The notes: a model not told the origin generated them from the sequence alone. A DNA stretch of 64,000 nt from Pseudonocardia sp. DSM 110487 (GCF_019468565.1 NZ_CP080521.1:2356001-2420000), one strand, 5' to 3'. Counted from the stretch's first letter, positions 41,784-52,598 are shown. Numbers and translations are program-made.

Positions 41784-42668
41784 ATGATCGACCGGGCCGG
41801 ACTGGGGGCCTTCCTGCGCCACCGCCGGGAGTCACTGCAGCCCGAGGACGTCGGCCTCCCACGTGGGCGGCGGCGCAGGACCAGCGGGCTGCGGCGCGAA
41901 GAAGTCGCCTCCCTCTGCCACATGTCGGCCGACTACTACGCGCGACTCGAGCGGGAACGCGGGCCCCAGCCCTCCGAGCAGATGATCGCCTCGATCGCCC
42001 AGGGCCTGCACCTCTCGCTCGACGAACGCGACCACCTGTTCCGCCTCGCCGGGCACCACCCACGCACACGGGGCGCGGACAGCGAGCACATCAGCCCCGG
42101 CCTGCTGCGCATCCTCGACCGCCTCGACGACACACCCGCGGAGATCGTCAGCGAACTCGGCGAGACGCTGCGCCAGAGCTCGCTGAGCGTCGCCCTCACC
42201 GGTGACACCACCGGACACACCGGACCCGCACGCAGCATCGGCTATCGCTGGTTCACCGACCCCGCCGCCCGGAAGCTGTACCCGCCCGAGGACCACCCGT
42301 TCCTCTCCCGGATGTACGCCGCGGGCTTGCGCGGGATCGTCACCTTGCGCGGGCCCGGTTCCCGCGCCGCGTATCTCGCCGACCTCCTCCTCGCGCAGAG
42401 CGAGGAGTTCCGGCGCGTGTGGGACGACCAGGAGATCGGCATCCGACCCAACGACACCAAACGCCTGATCCACCCCGAGGTCGGTGCGCTGGAACTGAAC
42501 TGCCAGCGACTGCTCGACCCGCAGCAATCGCACGCCCTGCTCGTCTACACCGCTGTGCCGGGCAGCGAGAGCTATGACAAGTTGCGGCTGCTCTCGGTCA
42601 TCGGGAGCCAGCCGGTCGGTTCGGACCTGCGGGACGAGGCGGCCCCGGGGCGGCCGGCGGGATGGTGA
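41784..42668 (+). CDS. XRE-family regulator with MmyB-like ligand domain
   Basis: A 294-aa regulator: an N-terminal XRE HTH (LGAFLRHRRESLQP...TSGLRREEVASLCHMSADYYARLERERG) and a C-terminal domain of the MmyB/PAS-like type (SVALTGDTTGHTGPARSIGYRWFTDP...GVGALELNCQRLLDP-like). In actinobacteria such proteins usually sit divergent from an SDR or oxidoreductase gene that they control, as here. The ATG at 41784 has AGGAGG 6 bp upstream. Confidence 0.9.
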   Translation: MIDRAGLGAFLRHRRESLQPEDVGLPRGRRRRTSGLRREEVASLCHMSADYYARLERERGPQPSEQMIASIAQGLHLSLDERDHLFRLAGHHPRTRGADSEHISPGLLRILDRLDDTPAEIVSELGETLRQSSLSVALTGDTTGHTGPARSIGYRWFTDPAARKLYPPEDHPFLSRMYAAGLRGIVTLRGPGSRAAYLADLLLAQSEEFRRVWDDQEIGIRPNDTKRLIHPEVGALELNCQRLLDPQQSHALLVYTAVPGSESYDKLRLLSVIGSQPVGSDLRDEAAPGRPAGW

Positions 42669-42671
42669 TCC

Positions 42672-42690
42672 CGCGACCCGATCAGTCGCG
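42672..42690. terminator. Bidirectional hairpin between convergent xre and tetR
   Basis: CGCGAC-CCGATCA-GTCGCG forms a 6-bp perfect stem in the 13-bp gap between the stops, overlapping the last codons of tetR. No U-tract follows, as is usual in actinomycetes. Confidence 0.45.
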
Positions 42691-43257
42691 CCGGTGGCAC
42701 ATGCCGTGCCAGAGCAGGTCGGTGAGCGCCTCGGCCTGCCCGCGCCAGTCGTCGTGGGGGTCGAGGTAGAACAGCCCGCCCAGCCCGCGCTGCACGGTCT
42801 CCGGTTCCAGATCGGCGCGGATGGTGCCCGCCTCGACGTTGGCCGCCAGCAAGGTGGCTACCGCGCCGGTGATGGCGTCGTAGGCCTTGCCGGTGACGTC
42901 CGCGTGGGAGCTCGGGGCGGCGCGCAGGGCTTCGGCGAGGCCGCGCTTGGTCATCATGTACCGGGCGAGGTGGTCGGTGATCCACACCCGGAACGCCTCC
43001 TCGGGGGACCGGTCGCGCAGCAGGGTGGGGACGACGTCGACGAGGTGCTGCACCTCGCGCCGGTAGACCGCCAGTATGAGCGCCTCCGGCGTGGGGAAGT
43101 GCCGATACACGGTGCCGACCCCGACCCCTGCGGCCTTGGCGATGGCGTTGAACGAGAGCTCGCCCGAGCCGGTCAGCGACTCGGCCGCCGCGATGAGGAT
43201 GCGCTCGTTGTTGCGTCGCGTGTCCGCACGCCTCGGGCTTACCGATCCCGTCGTCAC
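42682..43257 (-). CDS. TetR-family regulator of the aldehyde oxidoreductase
   Basis: A 191-aa TetR protein: HTH LSFNAIAKAAGVGVGTVYRHFPTPEALILAVYRREV and a helical effector domain of the TetR_C_25-like type. Of several upstream starts the GTG at 43257 is preferred, with GGGAGG about 8 bp upstream. It is divergent from the paoABC-like operon; two palindromes of the CGGAT/ATCCG type lie between them. Confidence 0.88.
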   Translation of the reverse strand: MTTGSVSPRRADTRRNNERILIAAAESLTGSGELSFNAIAKAAGVGVGTVYRHFPTPEALILAVYRREVQHLVDVVPTLLRDRSPEEAFRVWITDHLARYMMTKRGLAEALRAAPSSHADVTGKAYDAITGAVATLLAANVEAGTIRADLEPETVQRGLGGLFYLDPHDDWRGQAEALTDLLWHGMCHRRD

Positions 43258-43324
43258 CGTCGTCACCTCCCGGCTGGTCCCGCTGAACGGTAATCCACGC
43301 ACGGGTCGTGAGGACATTGCCGAT

Positions 43325-43374
43325 CGGATAAATATCCGCTACGGTGCCTGGCATGGACCGGATTTTCATCCGGT
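43325..43374. promoter_or_regulatory. Two TetR operator candidates before paoA
   Basis: CGGATA-AA-TATCCG at 43325-43338 and ACCGGAT-TTTC-ATCCGGT at 43357-43374 share CGGAT/ATCCG arms and occupy the divergent region 52-100 bp from the paoA start. Confidence 0.6.
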
Positions 43375-43425
43375 TCCATCGTACGAGCTCGACGAGCCAC
43401 CACCACAACGACGGGAAGAAGTCCC

Positions 43426-43878
43426 GTGGACATCTCACTCGAAGTCAATGGCAGGACCGAGACCCTCGACGTCGAACCCGGCGTCACGCTGCTCGACGCG
43501 CTGCGCGAGCGGCTGGACGTCACCGGTCCCAAGAAGGGCTGCGACCGCGGCCAGTGCGGCGCATGCACGGTGCACGTGGGCGGGCGGCCGGTGCTGTCGT
43601 GCCTGACACTCGCGGCAACCGTGCGGGAGCCGGTGACCACCGTGGACGGGCTCGCCACCGATGGCGAGCTGCACCCGGTGCAGCAGGCGTTCGTCGACCA
43701 GGACGCGCTGCAGTGCGGGTTCTGCACGTCCGGCCAGATCATGTCGGCCGTCGCAGCGGTCGAGCAGGACGTGGCGGACGTGCGGGAGTTCATGTCCGGC
43801 AACATCTGCCGGTGCGCCGCCTACCCGCACATCGTGGCGGCGATCGACCAGGTGAGGCGGGCCGATGCGTCCGTTTGA
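43426..43878 (+). CDS. paoA: Aldehyde oxidoreductase, 2Fe-2S subunit (PaoA-like)
   Basis: A 150-aa iron-sulfur subunit of the xanthine oxidase family. Cluster II cysteines are 39, 44, 47 and 59; cluster I cysteines are 97, 100, 128 and 130 (CGFC...CRC). E. coli PaoA has a Tat signal peptide; here there is none, so the complex should be cytoplasmic unless exported by a partner. It starts with GTG 168 bp from the divergent tetR. Its end overlaps the FAD subunit gene by 14 bp. Confidence 0.93.
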   Translation: MDISLEVNGRTETLDVEPGVTLLDALRERLDVTGPKKGCDRGQCGACTVHVGGRPVLSCLTLAATVREPVTTVDGLATDGELHPVQQAFVDQDALQCGFCTSGQIMSAVAAVEQDVADVREFMSGNICRCAAYPHIVAAIDQVRRADASV

Positions 43879-44827
43879 GCTGACCGCCCCCGCGACCGTC
43901 GAGGACGCACTCGCCGAACCGGGCACCTTCCTCGCAGGCGGCACCACCCTCGTCGACCTGATGAAGCTCAACGTGCTGACGCCGCAGCACGTGCTGGACA
44001 TCAACGCGCTGCCCCTGCGTGGCATCGACACCAGCGACGGCCTGCGCCTCGGCGCGCTGGAGCGGATGAGCGACATCGCCCGGCACCCCGGGGTGTACCC
44101 CGCCGTGTCGCAGGCCCTGTTGCTGAGCGCGTCGCAGCAACTGCGCAACATGGCCAGCATCGGCGGGAACCTGCTGCAGCGCACCCGGTGCACCTACTTC
44201 CGCGACGTCGCGATGCCTTGCAACAGGAGGGAACCGGGCAGCGGCTGCCCGGCCCGCTCTGGCGCCAACCGGATGCACGCCGTACTGGGCACGAGCGACT
44301 CGTGCGTGGCGACGCACGCCAGCGACGTCGCGGTCGCCCTCGTCGCGCTGGACGCCCACGTCACCCTGGCCGGCGCCGACGGAACCCGGACGGTGAAGCT
44401 CGCCGACTTCTACCGGCTGCCCGGCGACACGCCGGAGGTGGAGAACGACCTGCGGCCCGGTGAGCTCATCACCGAGGTCGTCGTGCCGCGGCTCGACTTG
44501 GCGGCCAACTCCACCTACGTCAAGGTGCGCGACCGCCAGTCGTACGAGTTCGCGCTGTGCTCCGCCGCGGTCGCGCTGGACGTGCGCGACTCCCGCATCG
44601 TCGACGCGCGGATCGCCGTCGGCGGGGTGGCGACGGTGCCGTGGCGCCTGCACGGGGTGGAAGCGGCCTTGCGCGGCGCACTGGTGACCGAGGCGAACTT
44701 CGAAGCTGCCGCGGCCGTCGCGACCGAAGGGGCCACATCGCTGTCCGGGAATGCCTTCAAGCTGACGCTGCTGCGGCGGACGATCGTCAGGGCGCTGCTG
44801 GAGCTGACCGAAGGGAGTGCCGCATGA
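43865..44827 (+). CDS. paoB: Aldehyde oxidoreductase, FAD and 4Fe-4S subunit (PaoB-like)
   Basis: A 320-aa FAD-binding subunit. FAD-contact segments FLAGGTTLVDLMKL and ASIGGNLLQRTRC are present. Cysteines 109, 119, 128 and 147 match the extra [4Fe-4S] cluster that sets PaoB apart from ordinary xanthine dehydrogenase FAD subunits. The complex oxidises aldehydes to acids, passing electrons Mo to 2Fe-2S to FAD. It overlaps both neighbours (ATGA with paoC). Confidence 0.92.
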   Translation: MRPFELTAPATVEDALAEPGTFLAGGTTLVDLMKLNVLTPQHVLDINALPLRGIDTSDGLRLGALERMSDIARHPGVYPAVSQALLLSASQQLRNMASIGGNLLQRTRCTYFRDVAMPCNRREPGSGCPARSGANRMHAVLGTSDSCVATHASDVAVALVALDAHVTLAGADGTRTVKLADFYRLPGDTPEVENDLRPGELITEVVVPRLDLAANSTYVKVRDRQSYEFALCSAAVALDVRDSRIVDARIAVGGVATVPWRLHGVEAALRGALVTEANFEAAAAVATEGATSLSGNAFKLTLLRRTIVRALLELTEGSAA

Positions 44828-46995
44828 CCAGCCGGATCGACGGTCCGCTGAAGGTCACCGGCCGCGCGCGGTACGGGCTGGACCACAACTTCCCAGGCAT
44901 GCTCTACGGCTACGTCGTCACCAGCACGATCGCGAACGGCGAGGTCGTCGCGATGGACGTGACCGCAGCCAAGAGCGCTCCGGGCGTGGTGGCCGTCTAC
45001 TCGCCGTACGACCCGCTGACGTTGCGCAGGCCGAACAGCCCGATGCTGGGCGAGACGTGGGTGCCGCTGCAGGACCGGGACGTCGCCTACTACGGACAGC
45101 CCATCGGCTTCGTCGTGGCGGAGACGTACGAGCAGGCCCGCGACGCGGCGATGCTCGTCGAGGTCTCCTACGACGAGCGACCCGCCCGCACGTCGCTGGC
45201 CGACAACCTCGACCTGGCGGAGGACGGGCCGCCCGCCATGGACGGCGCCCCGCCCACGCACACGGTGCTCGCCCCGGGTGTGGCATCCATCGAGGAGGCC
45301 CTGACCGCGAGCCCGGTCGTGGTCGAGGGCACCTACTCCACGGCCGCCCAGAACCACGCGGCGATGGAGCCGCACTCAGCGGTGGCGGTCTGGGACGAGG
45401 ACGGCCTGCGGATCTACAGCGGCAACCAGGGGGCGAGCTTCCACCAGGAGGACATGGCGGCCGCGCTCGAGGTGGAGCGGTCGGCGGTGCACACGATCAA
45501 CCCGTTCGTGGGCGGCGCGTTCGGCGGGAAGGGCAGCACGTCGGCCCCGGCGCTCTTGGCGGCTGCCGCGTCCCGGGTCCTCGGCCGGCCGGTCAAGGCG
45601 GCACTGAGCCGGGAGCAGGTCTTCACCGCGACCGCGAACCGCGCGGAGACGCTGCAGCAGATCGCGCTGGGCGCCGACCGGGACGGAACGCTGATCGCGG
45701 TGCGCCACGACTCGTGGTGCAGCGCGGCGACCGACCTGTCGTTCGTGGAGCAGACCTCGCACGCCACGTCCAAGGAGTGGTACCGCACGCCGAACCTGGC
45801 CATCACGCAGAAGGTGGTGCCGCTGAACATCCCGCGCACCACGTTCATGCGTGCGCCCGGCGAGGCGCCGGGGTCGTTCGCGCTGGAGAGCGCGATGGAC
45901 GAGCTGGCCGTCGCGCTGGACATGGACCCGATCGAGCTGCGGCTGCGCAACGGCTCGATCGGACCGGTCGGCAGCGACCTGCAGTGGTCGAGCAAGTACC
46001 TCGAGGACTGCTACCGGATCGGCGCCGAGCGCTTCGGCTGGTCCCGCCGCTCTGCCATCGGCCGAGCGGAGGGCGACTGGCTGGTCGGGATGGGCATGGC
46101 GACGGCGGTCTTCCCGGCCCTGCGGTTCCCGGCCACGACCGAGATCACGCTGCGGTCCGACGACACGGCGGTGATCTCGGTCGGCGGCGCTGACCCGGGA
46201 ACCGGGCTGCTGACCGTGATGGCGCTGATCGGTGGTGAGTCGCTGGACATCCCAACGGAGCGGATCACGCCCCGGCTGGGACTCTCGGCGTACCCGCCCG
46301 GCGGCCTGTCCGGCGGGTCCACCGCCACGGCCAGCGTGGGGTCGGCGATCATGATCGCCGCGTCAGCGGTGATCGGGGACCTGCAGGCGCTTGCGAGTGC
46401 GCCGGGCGCGCCGTTCGCGGGCCAGGACGTGACCTACGCCGACGGGCGGGTGCTGGGTGGCGGCCGGTCGATGACGTTCGGGGAGCTGCTGACCGCGCTC
46501 GGCCGCGGGTCGATCTCGGCCAGCGGCTCGTCGGCACCGGGGGAGGAGCTGACCAAGCACTCGTTCGCCTCGTTCGGCGCCCAGTTCTGCGAGGTCCGGG
46601 TGCACAGGTGGACGCGTGAGGCTCGCGTGTCCCGCATGCTCGGCGTGTTCGACGCCGGCCGGATCATCAACGAGAAGGCCGCCCGCAGCCAGCTGATGGG
46701 CGGCATGATCTGGGGCGTCTCCGCGGCGCTGCACGAGGGGCTGGAGATCGAGGAGAACGGCAGGCTCGCCAACGGTGACCTGGCCGGGTACCTCCTCCCG
46801 GTCAACGCCGACATCCCCGAGGTCGACGTGCACTTCGTGCAGCACCCGGACACGTTGCACAACCCGGTGGGCGCGAGGGGCGTCGGCGAGATCGGCACGG
46901 TCGGTATGGCCGCGGCCGTCGCCAACGCCATCCGCAACGCGACCGGTATCCGCGTCCGGCACATCCCGATCACGATCGAGGACCTGCTGGACTGA
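44824..46995 (+). CDS. paoC: Aldehyde oxidoreductase, molybdenum-binding subunit (PaoC-like)
   Basis: A 723-aa catalytic subunit binding the molybdopterin cofactor: GQPIGFVVAETYEQA, FVGGAFGGKG, RAPGEAPGSFALE, and the base Glu in ARGVGEIGTVG near the C-terminus. By family it hydroxylates aldehydes with water as oxygen source. In E. coli PaoD, not PaoC, inserts the cofactor; no paoD-like maturation gene is in the window, so it must lie elsewhere. A role in removing aldehydes from catabolism is inferred. Confidence 0.92.
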   Translation: MTSRIDGPLKVTGRARYGLDHNFPGMLYGYVVTSTIANGEVVAMDVTAAKSAPGVVAVYSPYDPLTLRRPNSPMLGETWVPLQDRDVAYYGQPIGFVVAETYEQARDAAMLVEVSYDERPARTSLADNLDLAEDGPPAMDGAPPTHTVLAPGVASIEEALTASPVVVEGTYSTAAQNHAAMEPHSAVAVWDEDGLRIYSGNQGASFHQEDMAAALEVERSAVHTINPFVGGAFGGKGSTSAPALLAAAASRVLGRPVKAALSREQVFTATANRAETLQQIALGADRDGTLIAVRHDSWCSAATDLSFVEQTSHATSKEWYRTPNLAITQKVVPLNIPRTTFMRAPGEAPGSFALESAMDELAVALDMDPIELRLRNGSIGPVGSDLQWSSKYLEDCYRIGAERFGWSRRSAIGRAEGDWLVGMGMATAVFPALRFPATTEITLRSDDTAVISVGGADPGTGLLTVMALIGGESLDIPTERITPRLGLSAYPPGGLSGGSTATASVGSAIMIAASAVIGDLQALASAPGAPFAGQDVTYADGRVLGGGRSMTFGELLTALGRGSISASGSSAPGEELTKHSFASFGAQFCEVRVHRWTREARVSRMLGVFDAGRIINEKAARSQLMGGMIWGVSAALHEGLEIEENGRLANGDLAGYLLPVNADIPEVDVHFVQHPDTLHNPVGARGVGEIGTVGMAAAVANAIRNATGIRVRHIPITIEDLLD

Positions 46996-47003
46996 CGCCG
47001 CGC

Positions 47004-47028
47004 CCCCGGTGGGCCTGGCCCACCGGGG
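47004..47028. terminator. Strong bidirectional hairpin between paoC and thrC
   Basis: CCCCGGTGGGCC-T-GGCCCACCGGGG: 12-bp perfectly paired arms in the 64-bp gap between two converging genes. It lacks a U-tract but is very stable. Confidence 0.75.
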
Positions 47029-47059
47029 ACCGGCTCCGCGAGGAGACGCGGGGACGGCC

Positions 47060-48331
47060 TCAGAGTCCGCGCGCCGCCAGTGCCTCGCGCACCGCCTTGC
47101 TGGTGGACGGCACGGTGGCCGACGGGCCGATGTGGCCGGACACGGCGTCGAGGGTCTTGAGGCCGTCGCCGGTGATCAGGAGGACGGTCTCGGCGTCCGG
47201 GTCGAGCCTGCCCGACTCGATCAGCTTCTTGGCCGTGGCCACGGTGACCCCGCCCGCCGTCTCCGCGAACACGCCCTCGGTGCGGGCGAGCAGCCGGATG
47301 CCCTCCACGACCTCCTCGTCGCTGACGTGTGCCACCGCCCCGCCGGTGCGGCGCACGGTGTCGAGGACGTACGGGCCGTCGGCCGGATTGCCGATGGCCA
47401 GCGAGCGGGCGATCGTGTCGGGGCGCACCGGCTGCACGACGTCGTGGCCGTCCTCGAAGGCCTTCGCCACCGGCGAGCAGCCCGTGGCCTGGGCGCCGAA
47501 CACCCGGTACGGGGTGGGCTCCACCAGGCCGAGCGTGCCGAGCTCCGTGAAGCCCTTGTCCACCTTGGTCAGCTGCGAGCCGGACGCCACGGGCACCACG
47601 ATCTGCTCGGGCAGCCGCCAGCCGAGCTGCTCGGCCACCTCGTAGCCGAGGGTCTTCGAGCCCTCGGCGTAGTAGGGCCGCACGTTGACGTTGACGAACG
47701 CCCAGTCCTCGTGCTCGGCGGCGAGCTCCGTGGCGAGCCGGTTGACGTCGTCGTAGTTGCCGTCGACGGCGAGGAGGGTGCCGTCGTAGACGGCGGTGGT
47801 GAGCACCTTGGCCTGCTCGAGGGAGCTGGGGATCAGCACCACCGAGTCCCAACCGGCGCGGGCGGCCGCCGCGGCCACGGCGTTGGCCAGGTTCCCGGTG
47901 GACGGGCAGCACAGCACGGTGAAGCCGAGCTCACGGGCGGCGGCCAGCGCCACCGCCACCACCCGGTCCTTGAAGGAGTGGGTGGGGTTGCCGGTGTCGT
48001 CCTTGACCCACAGCGAGCGCACGCCCAGCGCGGCGGCGAGCCGGTCGGCCTTGATCAGCCGGGTGAGGCCGGGCTCGGTGTTGGGGTGGGACTGCACGTT
48101 CGTGGGCACGGGGAGCAGGTGGCGGTAGCGCCAGATGGACTTGGGACCCGCCGCGATCGACTCGCGGGTGACGGAACCGAACTCGTAGGCCACCTCGAGC
48201 GGGCCGAAGCATTCCGGGCAGGCGAACTCGGCGGCGAGGGGGATCTGGTGGCCGCATTCCCGACAGGACAGCGCGCGGGCGGGTCCGAGGTCGAAGGCGG
48301 TGGTGGTGGCGCTGCCAGCAGCCAGGGTCAT
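47060..48331 (-). CDS. thrC: Threonine synthase
   Basis: A 423-aa PLP enzyme converting O-phosphohomoserine to threonine. PLP lysine in THSFKDR; phosphate loop PSTGNLANAVAAA; GSGSQLTK-like segment. The N-terminal zinc-ribbon (CRECGHQIP...CPECFGPLE) is typical of the long ThrC form. The ATG at 48331 has GAGGAG 7 bp upstream; the in-frame extension is arginine-rich and not conserved. It is divergent from holA. Confidence 0.93.
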   Translation of the reverse strand: MTLAAGSATTTAFDLGPARALSCRECGHQIPLAAEFACPECFGPLEVAYEFGSVTRESIAAGPKSIWRYRHLLPVPTNVQSHPNTEPGLTRLIKADRLAAALGVRSLWVKDDTGNPTHSFKDRVVAVALAAARELGFTVLCCPSTGNLANAVAAAAARAGWDSVVLIPSSLEQAKVLTTAVYDGTLLAVDGNYDDVNRLATELAAEHEDWAFVNVNVRPYYAEGSKTLGYEVAEQLGWRLPEQIVVPVASGSQLTKVDKGFTELGTLGLVEPTPYRVFGAQATGCSPVAKAFEDGHDVVQPVRPDTIARSLAIGNPADGPYVLDTVRRTGGAVAHVSDEEVVEGIRLLARTEGVFAETAGGVTVATAKKLIESGRLDPDAETVLLITGDGLKTLDAVSGHIGPSATVPSTSKAVREALAARGL

Positions 48332-48568
48332 GAGAGGACTCCTCATCTTTCCCGCACCGTGCGGGTCGGAATTGGCACCGTGTTCGAGCGCGAAGACTGC
48401 GCATCGCCGGTTGCCGGGGCTTCGTCGGGCCGTTCCCTCTGCCCCTCTGGATGAGCCATATGCGGTTGTGCCCAACACGTTACGACACGATCACCGCGGC
48501 CCCCAAGCTCGTCCCGTGATCTGGGAGCCGGGTCACGCGATGTCGGGGCCGTGCGCGAGCATGGACGC

Positions 48569-49528
48569 ATGGCCGCGCCCGCCCCGATCCGCCTCGTCGT
48601 CGGCGAGGAGGAACTGCTCATCGAGCGGGCGATCGAGCAGGTGGTGGCCGAGGTCCGTGCGGGCGACCCCACGGCCGAGCTGCGCCGGGTGCGCGCCTCC
48701 GAACTCACCCCCGCCGACCTGGCCGAGAGCCTGAGCCCGTCGCTCTTCGCCGAGGGGAGGGTGCTCGTCCTGCTCGCGGCGCAGGAGGTCGGCAAGGAGC
48801 TGGCCACGGCGATCGTCGAGCAGTCGGCCGACCCCGCCGAGGGCATCGTCCTCGTGGTCGTCCACTCGGGCGGGGCGCGCAACAAGGCTCTCGTCGACGC
48901 CCTGCGGAAGGCCGGTGCCCCCGTCACCACCTGCAACAAGATCACGAGGATGGACGAGCGGTCTGACTTCGTGCGCGCCGAGGCCCGCCGCGTCGGCGGC
49001 AAGATCACGGGCGACGCGATCGGTGCGCTGCTCGAGGCGGTGGGGTCGGATCTGCGGGAGCTGGCCTCGGCCACCAGCCAGCTGGTGGCCGACACCGGCG
49101 GTTCGGTCGACGAGCGCGCGGTGCGTCGCTACCACCGCGGCCGGGCCGAGGCCACGGGGTTCGCGGTGGCCGACAAGGTCGTGGCGGGCGACCGCGCCGG
49201 GGCGATCGAGGCGCTGCGCTGGGCGCAGCTGCTCGGCACGCCGTCGGTGCTGATCGCCGACGCGCTGGCCGACGCGCTCCGCACGCTCGCGAAGGTCGGC
49301 TCGGCGGGCCGCGGCGATCCCAACCGGCTGGCCGGCACCCTCGGCATGCCACCCTGGAAGATCCGCAAGGCCCAGCAGGCGGTGCGCGGATGGGGCCCGG
49401 AGGCCATCGCGGAGGCGTTCGCGGCGGCGGCCGAGGTCAACGCCGACGTCAAGGGCGCGGCGGCCGACCCGGACTACGCGCTGGAACGAGCGGTCCTGCG
49501 CATCCTGGCAGCCCGGTCCCGCCGCTAG
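48569..49528 (+). CDS. holA: DNA polymerase III, delta subunit
   Basis: A 319-aa clamp-loader delta subunit. The N-terminal nucleotide-fold-like domain starts IRLVVGEEELLIERAIEQV, and the middle and C-terminal helical domains include RGRAEATGFAVADKVVAGD and LGMPPWKIRKAQQAVRGW, typical of HolA. It opens the sliding clamp during loading. The ATG at 48569 fits the family N-terminus better than the GTG at 48551. It is convergent with the winged-helix gene, the stops 7 bp apart. Confidence 0.94.
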   Translation: MAAPAPIRLVVGEEELLIERAIEQVVAEVRAGDPTAELRRVRASELTPADLAESLSPSLFAEGRVLVLLAAQEVGKELATAIVEQSADPAEGIVLVVVHSGGARNKALVDALRKAGAPVTTCNKITRMDERSDFVRAEARRVGGKITGDAIGALLEAVGSDLRELASATSQLVADTGGSVDERAVRRYHRGRAEATGFAVADKVVAGDRAGAIEALRWAQLLGTPSVLIADALADALRTLAKVGSAGRGDPNRLAGTLGMPPWKIRKAQQAVRGWGPEAIAEAFAAAAEVNADVKGAAADPDYALERAVLRILAARSRR

Positions 49529-49535
49529 GGGAGCA

Positions 49536-50651
49536 CTAGATACGCAGTTCGACCGTGGTGGCGCCGGCCGCGGTGCGGAACACCTCCAGGTCCGCCTCGG
49601 CCGCACGTAGCTGGGCTGCCGACAGTGGGACGAACGGCTCGACCCTCACTGTGAGCCGGTCATTGCGCGTTCTCGCCCGCCACACGCCGACGATCTCGCC
49701 ATCCACCCAGACGATCCCGGGATTCGCGACGGCCTGCCAGATCTTGCGACGACGATCGGCGTCCGGCGCCAGCAGCTCGCGGTCGGCGAGCTCGGTGAGC
49801 GGGTCGTAGGGCGGCAGCAGCCGGATCCCACGGGCCGGCGGGGCGTCGGCGAGCCGGTCGACGTCGTCGGCGGGCACCCAGAGCTTTGCGTCCGCGACCC
49901 GCACCGGTCGCAGTTCGCCCGCCACGCGGTCCCACCACCGCCGGGCGGCGGCCGGGCGCAAGCCCAGCCAGGTGGCGAGGTGCGCCGGCTTCGCCGGGCC
50001 GAACGCCGCGAGGAACCGCCGCACCAGCTCGGCGCGGCTCTCGTCCGTGGCGGCCCGCGTTTCGTCGCCGGACCGGACGTAGCGGAACTGGCTCGCGAGC
50101 GCGAGGTCGACCTGCACCGTGAGGCCGGCGTGCAGCGTGGCGAGCCGGAAGAGCATGTCGTGTACGTGCGCCGCGCCGCAGCTCTCGCACCAGGGCGCCA
50201 GCCGGGGGTCGACGGCAGGGCTGATCGCCCCGCTCAGCTCGCCCTTGGTCCGCGGTGTGCCGTCGGCCATCACCGTGGCCATCGCGGCGGCGACCTCGTC
50301 GAGCGCCGCGGCGAACGTGATCCCGGCCTCGGCGAGCTCGTCGCCGAACGTCGCCATGGTCTGGCGTGCCCAGTCCCGTCCGTCGGCGACGTGCAGTGCT
50401 CCGCGGAGCAGGGCGAGATCGTCGGCCCGGTGCAGGTGCAGTGCGCCGCGCACACCGTGGACGAGCGCGAGACCGGTCTGCGGCCGGTGCGGTCCGGTCC
50501 TCAGGGTCAGCGAGGGGAGGGCGCTGCGGCCCGGTGGGTAGTCCTGCAAACCCACACCGAGGACGACGTCACCGGTGCCGGGCGCGACGAGGTCGTGGGC
50601 GACCGCGCGGTGAGCGAGCACGCGGTGCCGGTCGACGGCCGGTGCGGGCAT
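49536..50651 (-). CDS. Winged-helix DNA-binding (HTH_42/AlkX-like) protein
   Basis: A 371-aa protein of the winged-helix DNA-binding-domain family (PF06224). The middle has GPAKPAHLATWLGLRPAAARRWWDRV, and the C-terminus has ARGIRLLPPYDPL and WRARTRNDRLTVRVEPFVPL. Relatives include interstrand-crosslink glycosylases such as YcaQ and AlkX, but the catalytic residues are not obvious here. The ATG at 50651 is used; a TTG at 50660 is an alternative. Confidence 0.78.
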   Translation of the reverse strand: MPAPAVDRHRVLAHRAVAHDLVAPGTGDVVLGVGLQDYPPGRSALPSLTLRTGPHRPQTGLALVHGVRGALHLHRADDLALLRGALHVADGRDWARQTMATFGDELAEAGITFAAALDEVAAAMATVMADGTPRTKGELSGAISPAVDPRLAPWCESCGAAHVHDMLFRLATLHAGLTVQVDLALASQFRYVRSGDETRAATDESRAELVRRFLAAFGPAKPAHLATWLGLRPAAARRWWDRVAGELRPVRVADAKLWVPADDVDRLADAPPARGIRLLPPYDPLTELADRELLAPDADRRRKIWQAVANPGIVWVDGEIVGVWRARTRNDRLTVRVEPFVPLSAAQLRAAEADLEVFRTAAGATTVELRI

Positions 50652-50683
50652 GGACCGCAAGCTACGGCCCGTGCCCGACGTTC

Positions 50684-50800
50684 TCAGCCGTTACCGCTGG
50701 TGCGGCCCTTCTTGAACCAGGCACCGACCTTGTCGCCCAGGAGAGCGCCGCCGATACCGGCGAGGACAGCGGGGAGCAACGCGAGCAGGTCAACGAGCAT
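50684..50800 (-). CDS. 38-aa small membrane protein
   Basis: A short gene: start ATG at 50798-50800, GAGGAG 10 bp upstream, and stop TGA at 50684. The product is one hydrophobic, glycine-rich helix (MLVDLLALLPAVLAGIGGAL) followed by LGDKVGAWFKKG and a polar tail: an amphipathic/hydrophobic peptide with a basic C-terminus. The clean ribosome binding site and coding pattern support it; I cannot assign a family. It lies upstream of the winged-helix gene and could be part of the same transcript. Confidence 0.55.
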   Translation of the reverse strand: MLVDLLALLPAVLAGIGGALLGDKVGAWFKKGRTSGNG

Positions 50801-51082
50801 CGGGGGAAATCTCCTCATGTCGGACGGGCGAGGGGAGCCACGTGCCCGCCGGCGAACCTCCACTCTCAGGGAGAGCCGCTGGGGCTGTCGACCGCGATGT
50901 AGGCCATCTCACGTTTGGGACGGCGCGGCGGTCGCAACCACGCGGTGAGCGGCGAGGGCGGTCGCGGCGAAGGATGACCGTGCACCCGCCGAGCGACGAC
51001 ACCACCCGGGCGACGCCGGCGACCCTGGTCGCCGGCACTGGGTAGCGTGCGGGTGCAGGTCCACTGACTCCGAGGGGAAGCG

Positions 51083-52531
<1,449 letters not shown>

Positions 52532-52544
52532 ACCACCCCCTGTC

Positions 52545-52598
52545 CGGTGGTCTCGATACGCGCCGGCCCTGGCGGGCCGGCGCTACTCGACCACCGGG
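52545..52598. terminator. GGTCTCGATACG...CTCGACCACC palindrome, copy 2
   Basis: CCGGTGGT pairs with ACCACCGG, and GCGCCGGCCC with GGGCCGGCGC around a 4-nt loop, forming a long interrupted hairpin in the 72-bp gap between converging gnd and the activator gene. The same element is at 39921-39974, so it is a repeat family used as a terminator. Confidence 0.75.
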
